This document shows, in pieces, positions 43,077 through 51,725 of a stretch of DNA of 64,000 bases. The stretch is taken from contig CABHOV010000032.1 of the NCBI GenBank assembly GCA_902168185.1, positions 1 through 64,000 of the forward strand, given 5' to 3'. Each line of letters opens with the position of its first letter. Position 1 is the stretch's first letter. Source of the DNA: an uncultured Bacteroides sp. (lineage in GTDB: Bacteria > Bacteroidota > Bacteroidia > Cytophagales > Cyclobacteriaceae). Both the position numbers and the translations under genes were made by a program. The notes beneath the pieces were generated by a model. It saw nothing but the letters and a program-made list of their open reading frames with translations. It searched no databases and had not been told where the DNA came from.

Positions 43077-45470
43077 TTATTGGATAGTATATGTGACTTT
43101 GAAGTGAAAGCTTCGCCCTGCGTTCTGTATTTTGAAGTTGTCATACAAGGCATCGTTGAATATATTCTTTACCTGAAGCCCGCAGGAGAGCCTCTCGTTA
43201 AAAGGGAAATACGTTATACCGGCAGTATGGATGTTCTGGTCGGGAATGATATTGGGTGCGTCCAGTTTGGCATCGCCCCAAAGGCCCAGGAAACCATCGG
43301 GCTCGCGATCTTTGGGTATATAGTCCAGGTAGTACTGGCGAACAAATGTATAGTACCAATATCCCTGCAGCTTGTCATTTCTTGTAAATATATTCCGGCT
43401 ATAGCTACTCAGTCCGAGGTTGGCAAAGAAGTAGGGTGTATTTCGCAGCCTCGCTCCTTCCACCGTTGAGTTATTGGTGTCGAACAAGCGGAAGTCCTGG
43501 TAGGTAAAATTTCCGTTTGCTTTGAGCCAGTGCAAAACACTCATCGTCAGGTCGGCCTCAAATCCTATACCCCTCACATTGCTGACATTTTCATGACGGT
43601 TGAAAAGAAAATTATAGGGTACATTCAGAATCAGGTCATGGGTGATTCTATAGAATGAGTTTACCTCCAATGTATACTTGTCATTTTTGACATGTTTATA
43701 CCCCGCGTTCATGTTGATGCTGCGTTCGGGCTTGAGTTCGAAGTTGGAGACGTGTAAATTCCCATCGCCAAAAATTTCTTCCTGTTCAGGCAAGCGCGTT
43801 GCCGCCTCTGCCGAAACACGCACAAAAGAATTTTCACCGAGCAAAAACTTTACAGCATCGGCAAATCCCCATCGCGTGTTGGATGCACTGCGATCGATCT
43901 CGTTGCCATAATAGTCGCCGTCTACGGCGCGGGTCTTGAAGCGGTAAAACTTGGCGATAACATTATTTGTAAGGCGCTCATCCAGAAATTTAGATTCAAG
44001 TCCCAGTGAGGTAACTGATTTATCGTAAGATGCAGGGACGGAGAGTATATCCCGCCCGGATGCGACAAAGGTTAGTCCCAGAGGATCCTCGCCTACGCGA
44101 TCCAGGTTTGTAAAGACTGTATTGAACTCCAGAACGTGATCCTCGTGGAGCTGGTATGCTGCATAGGTGCGCGAGGTAAAGACGGAGAACCGGGTATCGG
44201 ATAAAGAACCTCGCACCGATACTTCTCCGCGTCGAGAGTCCGAAGGTATAAAATTACCATACCAGTCGTAGGTACCCTTGACCGTATCTATTTGCTCAAC
44301 ATGAATTGTGTTGGCTACCAGGAACTGATCAACGGTGAGACGATCATTGAGAAATGCTTTTTTATAGCGAAGGGTTGGGATGACCGAATACTGTCTGCTG
44401 ATGGAGGCACCGAAGGGCTGAGTCATCCTGGAACCGTATTGATTATCACGGTCTATTAAAAAAGCAGTAAGACCTATCCGAAGCTCATCGGCCCAGCGAG
44501 TATTGAGAACGCCGCCATACGCTTCTGCGAAATACTGCCGGAACGTATTATGGAACAGCTTTACTTTCTTTTCGGTGATGGTACTACTCTCGGGATCCGT
44601 AACCGGAGCCATCACTTTATAGTCGTTGTCAGAGTAGTTGAAGAAAGCATCGGCGCCTATAAAATATTTTCGTGTAGTATCGTTGTTCAAAACGTTTACC
44701 GACACGCGGTGTGTATTGAAAGAGGCGACCTCGTAAGAAGCTTCAGCATATCGTCGAAGCGATTTTTTGCTTACCATGTTAAGCCCGCCTCCGAGTGCAT
44801 CTGCCCCGAGGCTTACGGGTAGTACGCCTTTATAGATCTCCAGGCGATCCAGCATGTTGACCGGCACAAGGGAAAAGTTATATCCGGCACCCAGGTAATC
44901 CATGGGTATACCATCTTTGAAATACTTGATAGCTTTATCCTGAAATCCGTTAACAGATACGCTGGCATTGGAGCCAAGCCCTCCGGTTTGTCTGACGCGT
45001 ACTCCCGAAGAGCGGTTCATCAGTTCGATGAGGGTGGCAGGTTGTCGTGCAAAATTCCGGGTGTCAATCACAGCCGATTTTATGGGCATATCGGCCGCCA
45101 GGCGGGTTTCCGATTTTCCTTCAACGACTATCTCCTGGAGTTGATGATCCGTTGGAGTGAGTGACACGTTAAGGGCAGGTCCGGGCACCGATGCGTTGAC
45201 AACCTTATTCTGGTAGCCGACACCGCTAATCACTACCTCATATTGCCCGGCAGTAAGTCCTTCAATGACAAACTCGCCTTTCTCATTGGTAATGGCTCCC
45301 TTGGTTGTGGACTTGACCGAGACGCCAGCAAATGCTACCGGCGCTCCGCTGGATTCTGTTATTGTGCCCTTCAGGGAATGTTGAGCAGCCGTCGAAAAGC
45401 CAAAAAATAGGATTACTGAAGTAAGTAAAATGCTACAGAATTGGTATTTAAGGGGTTTCTCGAACGCCAT
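43077..45470 (-). CDS. TonB-dependent receptor, probable siderophore type
   Basis: A 797-residue receptor: signal peptide (FCSILLTSVILFFGFSTAAQ), carboxypeptidase-regulatory-like domain (about 32-110, LKGTITESSGAPVAFAGVSV), plug (about 125-230, RQPATLIELMNRSSGVRVRQ, GGLGSNASVSVNGF) and barrel ending in TYTIQ. No SusD partner is present, and the downstream DUF4374/PepSY genes point to siderophore or heme-like iron. Its promoter (45489-45519) is overlaid by two palindromes, consistent with Fur-type control. Confidence 0.9.
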   Translation of the reverse strand: MAFEKPLKYQFCSILLTSVILFFGFSTAAQHSLKGTITESSGAPVAFAGVSVKSTTKGAITNEKGEFVIEGLTAGQYEVVISGVGYQNKVVNASVPGPALNVSLTPTDHQLQEIVVEGKSETRLAADMPIKSAVIDTRNFARQPATLIELMNRSSGVRVRQTGGLGSNASVSVNGFQDKAIKYFKDGIPMDYLGAGYNFSLVPVNMLDRLEIYKGVLPVSLGADALGGGLNMVSKKSLRRYAEASYEVASFNTHRVSVNVLNNDTTRKYFIGADAFFNYSDNDYKVMAPVTDPESSTITEKKVKLFHNTFRQYFAEAYGGVLNTRWADELRIGLTAFLIDRDNQYGSRMTQPFGASISRQYSVIPTLRYKKAFLNDRLTVDQFLVANTIHVEQIDTVKGTYDWYGNFIPSDSRRGEVSVRGSLSDTRFSVFTSRTYAAYQLHEDHVLEFNTVFTNLDRVGEDPLGLTFVASGRDILSVPASYDKSVTSLGLESKFLDERLTNNVIAKFYRFKTRAVDGDYYGNEIDRSASNTRWGFADAVKFLLGENSFVRVSAEAATRLPEQEEIFGDGNLHVSNFELKPERSINMNAGYKHVKNDKYTLEVNSFYRITHDLILNVPYNFLFNRHENVSNVRGIGFEADLTMSVLHWLKANGNFTYQDFRLFDTNNSTVEGARLRNTPYFFANLGLSSYSRNIFTRNDKLQGYWYYTFVRQYYLDYIPKDREPDGFLGLWGDAKLDAPNIIPDQNIHTAGITYFPFNERLSCGLQVKNIFNDALYDNFKIQNAGRSFHFKVTYTIQ

Positions 45471-45485
45471 TTAGAATGAGTCTAA
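45471..45485. promoter_or_regulatory. Fur-like palindrome 1 (near the transcription start)
   Basis: TTAGA-ATGAG-TCTAA, 5-bp perfect arms, ends directly before the receptor start codon and covers the expected transcription start. Its centre is exactly 30 bp (about three helical turns) from the centre of palindrome 2. Confidence 0.55.
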
Positions 45486-45488
45486 ACA

Positions 45489-45519
45489 CAAATGTATTAT
45501 TTAGAACTATTCTAAGCAA
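45489..45519 (-). promoter_or_regulatory. Promoter of the iron operon
   Basis: On the minus strand TTG (45519-45517) is followed after 20 nt by TACATTTG (45496-45489), an exact match to the Bacteroidota -33 TTG / -7 TAnnTTTG consensus with normal spacing. The start of transcription would fall near 45482. Confidence 0.7.
45501..45515. promoter_or_regulatory. Fur-like palindrome 2 (between -33 and -7)
   Basis: TTAGAA-CTA-TTCTAA, 6-bp perfect arms, sits between the -33 and -7 boxes. It shares the TTAGAa...TCTAA pattern with palindrome 1, so both are probably bound by one repressor. Confidence 0.6.
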
Positions 45520-45732
45520 GAATTTGTTGGCGGATACCCCATTTTATTCTTTCCACCCGTACCCGGCTAACCCGATAGATACTCTTCGAACAATGCCATC
45601 ATGACTCAGCGATAAGACCGTTTCTGCCGGGAGCAGATTGTTTTTGCAAGGAGAACCTTCCCGCGGGCAATCTCGCTGCCACAGACGGTTTATATAGCCT
45701 TGACACGGAGGCATAGGCAGTTACTGATAACC

Positions 45733-47976
45733 CTAGTCTTTTAAGTATTCACGCGTGATGGAGTTACCAGCATGCAACAGATCAGCCGGGATACCTGCAA
45801 AGACCACACGGCCTCCCCGATGGCCGCCTTCCGGCCCCATATCGATAATCCAGTCTGCATTCTTGATAACGCTCACATTATGTTCGATGACCACAACGGT
45901 ATTGCCAGAATCCACCAGTCTGTTGATGATGGTAAGCAGGTGCCCTATGTCTGACATATGAAGGCCGGTGGTCGGCTCGTCCAGTACATATATACTGCCA
46001 CGTTTATGTAATTCACTGGCAAGCTTGATGCGTTGACATTCTCCTCCGGATAACGTACTCAAGGGCTGACCCAGTGTTAAGTAATTCAGACCAACGTCAC
46101 TTAAGGTGAGCAGCTTCTTTCGGATTTCTTTCTGCTCAAAGAAATCAAGGGCTGCCTCAATGGTGAGATCTAAAACATCAGCGATCGATTTGCCGTCAAG
46201 TTTGTAGGTCAATACCTCTTCCTTAAATCGCCTGCCCTCACAGATTTCACACGGGGTCTTAATGCCATCCAGAAACGCAAGGTCAGTATATATCACACCT
46301 GCCCCCTGGCAATTGGGACACGCGCCTTCGGAATTGAAACTAAATAGGGAAGAACTTACTTTATTGACTGCGGCAAAGTTTTTCCGAAGATCATCCATGA
46401 TGCCCGTATAGGTAGCAGGATTTGAGCGTGTAGAAGTACCTACGGCAGACTGATCAATTACGATGGCGTCAGTATACTGCTTTAAAAATACCTGGTGAAT
46501 CAGGGAGCTTTTACCCGAACCCGCCACACCGGTCACAACAGTGAGTACTCCTTTGGGTATATCTATACTTATATGCTGGAGATTATTAACGCTTGCTTTG
46601 GCAATGTGCAGCACTCCCTTTGGTTTTCGTACATCGGTCTTCAGCGGAATGAGTTGCTTCATATGCTTTCCCGTCAATGTATCAGCTTTCAAAAGCGCTG
46701 TATACTTTCCTTCAAAAACAATACGTCCGCCACGGCTTCCGGCATGTGGACCAACATCAACGATGTGGTCTGCAACTTTGATAACATCGGGATCGTGCTC
46801 CACTACGATTACCGTATTGCCTTTGTCCCGGAGTTTTTGCAACAACTCGTTGAGGCGGTGCACGTCACGCGGATGTAAGCCGACACTGGGCTCATCAAAT
46901 ATATAGGTCACGTCGACAAGGCTGCTGCTGAGGTGTTTTACCATCTTGATGCGTTGTGATTCTCCGCCCGACAACGTGTTGGTTTCGCGTTCAAGACTCA
47001 AGTAGTCGAGTCCCATATCGACCAGGTGTTGTAGTCTTTCTTTTAGCGTGGTGATCATGGGTGCTCCGACTGTACTTTTTATTTTTTCAAGAAAAGAGAT
47101 CACTGCTGAGATTTCCATGGAAGACAGTTCTGCAATATTTTTTCCATTGATCTTGCAACCAAGCGCAGGTTGACTCAGCCGGGCGCCTTTGCACAATGGA
47201 CAAGGTGTTAGTCCGATGTAAGGAGCAACTTTCTTTTGCGTTCGCTCTGAAAGCGTTTTAATATCTCTTTTGATATAGGCCTTGGTAAACTTTTCAATGA
47301 TGCCCATATAGGTAACGTTGATCACACCGCCACCGAAGGTCATTTTCACCTTGCGTGGTTTGCTATGAAGAAGTATATCCATTTCTTCGAATGTGAAGTC
47401 ACGAAGCTTCTTATCGGGATCAAAAAAACCTGAGCTCGCATACATGGCACTCTCCCAGGAAGCGAAACCGGGCACCTGTACAGCACCTTCGCTGAGCGAT
47501 TTATTCATATCCAGGAATGAATCGGCGATGATGCCCATCTTCTTGCCCAGGCCACTGCATTCAGGACACATCCCTTGAGGATCATTGAATGAGAAGGCAT
47601 TTGAAAAGCCGATGTGTGGCTTTCCTATGCGGGAGTATAAAAGTCGTAACACCGGTGCTATATCTGTGATCGTTCCCACCGTGGAGTGCGAACCGCCACC
47701 CAGTCTTTTTTGATCCACCACGATAGCCATGCTTAAATTTTCTATAGCATCTGCCTGCGGGGGCGCATAACGAGGCAGGAAATTGCGAACAAACATGCTG
47801 AAGTTTTCATACAGCTGACGCTGTGCTTCGGTTGCTATTGTATCAAAGACTATAGAAGACTTTCCGGACCCGGATACACCGGTAAATATGGTGATTTTAC
47901 GTTTGGGGATTTTTAAGGAAATGTCTTTTAAGTTGTTCTCGCGTCCACCGCGAATTTCAATATATTCCTGTTGCAT
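45733..47976 (-). CDS. UvrA-like ABC ATPase (short, UvrA2/DrrC type)
   Basis: A 747-residue tandem ABC ATPase of the UvrA family. I use the ATG at 47976 (MQQEYIEIRGGRENNLKDI). Two Walker A motifs are visible (GVSGSGKSS, GVAGSGKSS), two LSGGE signatures (TNTLSGGESQRIKM, LSTLSGGECQRIKLA) and four CxxC zinc-finger pairs. UvrA proper is about 940 residues; this one lacks most of the UvrB-binding and insertion regions, like UvrA2 or drug-resistance UvrA-like proteins. It is probably involved in tolerance to a DNA-binding compound, not in core excision repair. No resistance partner is adjacent. Confidence 0.86.
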   Translation of the reverse strand: MQQEYIEIRGGRENNLKDISLKIPKRKITIFTGVSGSGKSSIVFDTIATEAQRQLYENFSMFVRNFLPRYAPPQADAIENLSMAIVVDQKRLGGGSHSTVGTITDIAPVLRLLYSRIGKPHIGFSNAFSFNDPQGMCPECSGLGKKMGIIADSFLDMNKSLSEGAVQVPGFASWESAMYASSGFFDPDKKLRDFTFEEMDILLHSKPRKVKMTFGGGVINVTYMGIIEKFTKAYIKRDIKTLSERTQKKVAPYIGLTPCPLCKGARLSQPALGCKINGKNIAELSSMEISAVISFLEKIKSTVGAPMITTLKERLQHLVDMGLDYLSLERETNTLSGGESQRIKMVKHLSSSLVDVTYIFDEPSVGLHPRDVHRLNELLQKLRDKGNTVIVVEHDPDVIKVADHIVDVGPHAGSRGGRIVFEGKYTALLKADTLTGKHMKQLIPLKTDVRKPKGVLHIAKASVNNLQHISIDIPKGVLTVVTGVAGSGKSSLIHQVFLKQYTDAIVIDQSAVGTSTRSNPATYTGIMDDLRKNFAAVNKVSSSLFSFNSEGACPNCQGAGVIYTDLAFLDGIKTPCEICEGRRFKEEVLTYKLDGKSIADVLDLTIEAALDFFEQKEIRKKLLTLSDVGLNYLTLGQPLSTLSGGECQRIKLASELHKRGSIYVLDEPTTGLHMSDIGHLLTIINRLVDSGNTVVVIEHNVSVIKNADWIIDMGPEGGHRGGRVVFAGIPADLLHAGNSITREYLKD

Positions 47977-48226
47977 GAGGATGTGATTTTTGTGGCAAGT
48001 AAACAACGCTGCAATTTTATACAAACGAAGTTTACGGAAATTCGATCACTACAAATACAAAAAAAGGTTAGCGCCGCTTCTCTTTGCACGGCTCATTCAA
48101 ACAACCTATTACAACCTCCCTTTGTTGGCGTGTAGCCACTACGATGTAAAGATATTTTTCAAACCGCACCTCAAATACAATTTGATTTAATTTATATTTA
48201 GAACAGTAACCAACTCTTCAAACTCC

Positions 48227-48340
48227 ATGACAATCAAATCTAAAAAAGTAAGCCCCCTTGTAATTGCCCTTATCGCGCTGGGAATTATTGCCTTATTTGT
48301 GGCCGGTGTATTTATAGGCATGCGCATCGAGAAGCCATAA
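48227..48340 (+). CDS. 37-residue single-pass membrane protein
   Basis: A small gene read directly: ATG at 48227 and TAA at 48338-48340. The peptide starts MTIKSKKVSPLVIALIAL, has one hydrophobic helix (about 9-30) and ends GMRIEKP, with a Lys-rich N-terminus. There is no recognised family. From the last codons onward the DNA resembles 25237-25331, which suggests an older duplicate there. Coding potential is supported by composition and the clean signal-anchor layout only. Confidence 0.5.
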   Translation: MTIKSKKVSPLVIALIALGIIALFVAGVFIGMRIEKP

Positions 48341-48419
48341 ACAAAACTGGCAAGCGCCCAGATTTATGCGACTAACATTTGATGACTATCGTATCATTTC
48401 GTAAGCAGGTATATGTACC
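48318..48419. repeat. Diverged intergenic repeat, copy B
   Basis: This is the partner of 25237-25331. It starts in the final codons of the 37-residue gene and extends about 80 nt past its stop. Compared with copy A there are single-base gaps, a 6-nt extra segment (in the AAGCGCCC region) and scattered substitutions. Confidence 0.6.
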
Positions 48420-48681
48420 TACGATGGCAGCACTAAATTAGGTGCATTTATTTACGGCCTACCAACGGACGGGCTACTGATCAGGTTCGCCGAAATCATT
48501 CAATACAGTATATATCGTACCTGGACTTTCCGTGGCAAAAACTCCGAAAAGAAACCCCTGAAAATTACGAACCCTGCGTAGATCTTGAGGTAGGCGTATG
48601 GACCAAGATAGAGCCAGTGAAATTTTGTCTCGATTTTCGAGACAAAATATTGATGGATTTGTAAAGCACTCTCTTCACGTG
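48341..48681. other. Intergenic region between convergent genes
   Basis: It contains most of repeat copy B (to 48419) and the hairpin at 48622-48648. A minus-strand frame at 48500-48703 has no recognisable content, and nothing else stands out. Confidence 0.5.
48622..48648. terminator. Bidirectional terminator-like hairpin
   Basis: A perfect 12-bp inverted repeat, ATTTTGTCTCGA / TCGAGACAAAAT, has a 3-nt loop. The AT-rich base of the stem provides the U-tract on either strand. It lies downstream of the SUKH-LRR gene on one strand and of the 37-residue gene on the other. Confidence 0.6.
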
Positions 48682-50145
48682 CTACCCGTGAAAGCTCCTC
48701 CACTCTTCTTCCTCCCCTGAACTCATCTCTCCTTGCACCACATAGCTAACCTTATGTGTCCAATGTTTTCTCAATTCCTTAAGTACAGCAAAACTACCGG
48801 TTACACGGGTAATTGTTTTTCGCTGAAAAAGTGGCTCATAGGAAACCGGTGTGAGTCCGTAAATACTGATCTCCTGCAAGGCATCGAGTTGATCAAGAAA
48901 AGATAAATCGGTCATGCTTGTCGTTGAGATATTCAAGGATCGAAGATTTTTTAAACTAGTAAGAGGTTCCCCTGTATCGACCAGGGTGCTGCTGAGATCC
49001 AGCGTACGCAATGTTTTGATTTTTGATATTGGTGTTAAGTCTTTGATAGAACTCTTCTCCAGCGTCAGATCAATCAAAGGTATATTTTGTAACGGGCTAA
49101 AATCTTCTATCACCAGGTTGTTCAGGTACAGTGCACGGAGACGTCTAAGATTCCGAAGCGCACCAAGTTCAGTTACTTTGGAACTACTAAGGAAAAGAGT
49201 TTTTAAATACGGAAGAGATTCTAAGGCGCTAATATCTGTAAGTGGTGCACCACTAAGAATCACTTCACGCAGGTTAGAAAAATGATGGATGTACTTGAGG
49301 TCCGGCACCGGCAATGCACGTGGATAGAATATTACAATTTCTGCAGGATGGATGAAGCCGAAGTCACTACTACAGTTGGCGTCCGTCAACGCCTTCCATT
49401 CTTGCGAGGCACTGTCAAGCCATTGACTATAATTCTTTTCACTTTCTATGAGCACTGGTTTGCCTGGCAGATTAAGAACCTTAAGCCAATCAAGGAAATG
49501 CCAGATTATTTTACCATCCATGGCGAAGCGATAGACCTTCGGCAGCGGCAGTAAGTTTCCATCATCATCTTCTTCCTCATCTGCGTCATCGTCCTCCTGC
49601 TCAAGAATGCTGAGTCGATTTTTCTGAATGAGATCAAGCATATAGGCAAGTAGCTCATTCACTCCAGGCGCGATAACATACTTGGTATCCTCATCACGTC
49701 CAAAATTAATCACTTGGCCATACGTCCCATTCGCATCGGGATCAAGATCCACTCCGATGAAGTTGCCGCCCGAATCTTTGGAGATCGGAATCCATGCGGG
49801 ATGTATATATTGTTCCCGGATATAGTCAGCCGGTACTGAATGCGATTTGACGTCTGCTTGCGAAGTATCACCGAGCTGTTGATTCAGCGATTTCCACTGT
49901 TCCATGGACTCTCTGATTGAAAGGAATGGAAGCGAAAAGAAAAATGCAAGACCATATTTTTCGAAACGTTGCTGTCCGTTGTGGGACAGATACAACGCTC
50001 TATAGTCATCGGGCAAAGACTTGCCGATCAATTGTTCATAAGCCTTGATCTCATCGTCTGTTGCCGGCGGATTGAATAATTGATTGTATCCTGGGTATTG
50101 TTTTTCCAGAGCATCTTTGACCTCCTGCAGAATTTTTCGAACCAT
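48682..50145 (-). CDS. SMI1/KNR4 (SUKH) domain protein with leucine-rich repeats
   Basis: A 487-residue cytoplasmic protein. Residues about 1-180 form a SUKH domain (FNPPATDDEIKAYEQLIGKS, LPDDYRALYLSHNGQ and FIGVDLDPDANGTYGQVINF). An acidic stretch follows (EQEDDDADEEEDDDG). From about residue 285 there are 7-8 internalin-like repeats (LREVILSGAPLTDISALESL, LKTLFLSSSKVTELGALRNL, LRTLDLSSTLVDTGEPL). SUKH proteins are commonly immunity proteins against contact-dependent toxins; the LRR part may add a binding surface. No toxin gene is adjacent. The start at 50145 fits the domain edge. Confidence 0.78.
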   Translation of the reverse strand: MVRKILQEVKDALEKQYPGYNQLFNPPATDDEIKAYEQLIGKSLPDDYRALYLSHNGQQRFEKYGLAFFFSLPFLSIRESMEQWKSLNQQLGDTSQADVKSHSVPADYIREQYIHPAWIPISKDSGGNFIGVDLDPDANGTYGQVINFGRDEDTKYVIAPGVNELLAYMLDLIQKNRLSILEQEDDDADEEEDDDGNLLPLPKVYRFAMDGKIIWHFLDWLKVLNLPGKPVLIESEKNYSQWLDSASQEWKALTDANCSSDFGFIHPAEIVIFYPRALPVPDLKYIHHFSNLREVILSGAPLTDISALESLPYLKTLFLSSSKVTELGALRNLRRLRALYLNNLVIEDFSPLQNIPLIDLTLEKSSIKDLTPISKIKTLRTLDLSSTLVDTGEPLTSLKNLRSLNISTTSMTDLSFLDQLDALQEISIYGLTPVSYEPLFQRKTITRVTGSFAVLKELRKHWTHKVSYVVQGEMSSGEEEEWRSFHG

Positions 50146-50577
50146 AAGAATTTTTTCTGCACTAAAAATAAGGCATTCCTTTCACTATAATTGGCTTGGG
50201 AGCGTGCAATTTAATATATACTATAACAACGCTTTATCCCGTCCCAATTTCCGGACACAAAAGATAAATTTTTATCGCCCACTAAAGATGAACTATCATA
50301 TCTACGAATGAATGAGATTTTGCGCATGATAGCTTAAAGGAACTGGAATTAAAGGCTAGAGCACACTATAAAAGCAATTCATTAATTGCGGTGAAGTTGG
50401 AATAAAGCATAAGTGGTCCTGTGATATCCATCTAATCCTTCATAGTTTAAAAAGCAGCATTCAGGGCATCTCTAAGAATCGAATCTTTATAGGCTACATT
50501 TGAGATACTAATGAGGAAATATAAGTAATGATGTTCCTATATTTGGATATTGCGGTCATTTGAATTGAAATATCGAC
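50146..50577. other. AT-rich intergenic region with a promoter-like box
   Basis: It is divergent between the SUKH-LRR gene and the orphan gene at 50578. The only feature I can support is TATATTTG at 50538-50545, inside a stretch that resembles 56837-56872. Confidence 0.45.
50538..50545 (+). promoter_or_regulatory. -7 box for the orphan gene at 50578
   Basis: TATATTTG matches TAnnTTTG exactly and lies 32 nt before the ATG. I find no TTG at the expected -33 distance. The flanking 35 nt (50525-50559) are similar to 56837-56872 upstream of another orphan gene. Confidence 0.45.
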
Positions 50578-51024
50578 ATGGACCAAAATGTATTTTCCAA
50601 ACACATCTTTGATTTTTTATCGAGATCGTTTCCTGAATTTATTTCATCAGTGCGATACGAAAGTGACGATTCGTTCGATTGTAAATTGAAAAGCCCGTCG
50701 GGAAAATTCGCAATGTGGATAGCGACTTATAATAGCGAGATTACATTTGGTTTGGAATCACCAACTGGGGAGACGGACATTCACACTCATGTAAGTTGTT
50801 ATGAGACGGACGATCTCACGAATTGCTTTTCTACGCTGACAACACTGATAGAAGAAGTTAGGAACAATAAAGTGATCCTGTATAAGAATGATTCGAATGT
50901 TTATGATTGGATAGAGCACAATCGACTCATTCAAAAGGAACATCAGTGCGGGATTTATTTCCAGAAAATATTTTGGAACGAAATAGACTCGGTGGATTCA
51001 AACAACACACAACAACGTATATAA
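50578..51024 (+). CDS. Hypothetical protein, immunity-protein-like size and context
   Basis: A 148-residue soluble protein with no signal or membrane segment. It contains FDCKLKSPSGKFAMWIATY and EITFGLESPTGETDIHTHVS, a mixed alpha/beta pattern. I do not recognise the family. Small acidic cytoplasmic orphans next to SUKH genes are often immunity proteins, but this is context only. It has a plausible -7 box upstream. Confidence 0.6.
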   Translation: MDQNVFSKHIFDFLSRSFPEFISSVRYESDDSFDCKLKSPSGKFAMWIATYNSEITFGLESPTGETDIHTHVSCYETDDLTNCFSTLTTLIEEVRNNKVILYKNDSNVYDWIEHNRLIQKEHQCGIYFQKIFWNEIDSVDSNNTQQRI

Positions 51025-51230
51025 ATCATGTCTGCACTGTTGATTTTTTTATTAATTTGAAGTACCAGCACGTTTATATACAAGCGCTAGCGATCATTAT
51101 TAACTCAGGCACTATATTTCTACTATATGATTTATTCTTCAGAATGCTATCCAATCCACGATCTCGAGCACATCGAAAATGCAGCTATCGAAAAATGAAA
51201 TAACTCTAAGCATTCAAAATTATTATTCAG

Positions 51231-51584
51231 ATGCAGACATGTTATTTTTATTTGGGCATATATGTCCCGCAGGTCTTAAGTCATTGGAAAGTAATTCGTA
51301 AGGACTTAAACCGCTACAGTTATGTCGAGCTAGTGGGAGTAACTGCTTTAGATAAAATGAAATATTTGGAAATGAAACGATTTATTATCTCATTAATATA
51401 TACTCTTACGATTATAATTCTTTATCAATTTATAGACATCAATCTATTTACAATAGACTTGCCGCGTAGGATAAGTTCCGAGCTTTTTAAAGGACTAAGG
51501 TATGACCAGGAGATAGATGCCACCGTTCTAATGTTCGACATTGAATATACCGGTTTAGATACTGTGAAGACGCAAAATCGTTGA
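51231..51584 (+). CDS. Hypothetical, possibly truncated membrane protein
   Basis: A 117-residue frame; an alternative start is the ATG at 51357. One membrane segment (MKRFIISLIYTLTIIILYQF) is followed by about 45 polar residues, LRYDQEIDATVLMFDIE, that end abruptly. The membrane helix plus first strand look like the beginning of a CHASE2-type extracellular sensor, so this may be a truncated gene start. AT-rich, with no partner. Weak call. Confidence 0.3.
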   Translation: MQTCYFYLGIYVPQVLSHWKVIRKDLNRYSYVELVGVTALDKMKYLEMKRFIISLIYTLTIIILYQFIDINLFTIDLPRRISSELFKGLRYDQEIDATVLMFDIEYTGLDTVKTQNR

Positions 51585-51725
51585 GTATTTATGAAGGAAA
51601 ACAAAAAAGGAAAAGACGAAAATAAAAGATATAGTATATATGCATGAGTTATAAACTATTGAGACGAAATGGAGCGGTTTAATGCCGATATATCTCACAC
51701 CTGGTGTATTCGATGTCGTTCATAA

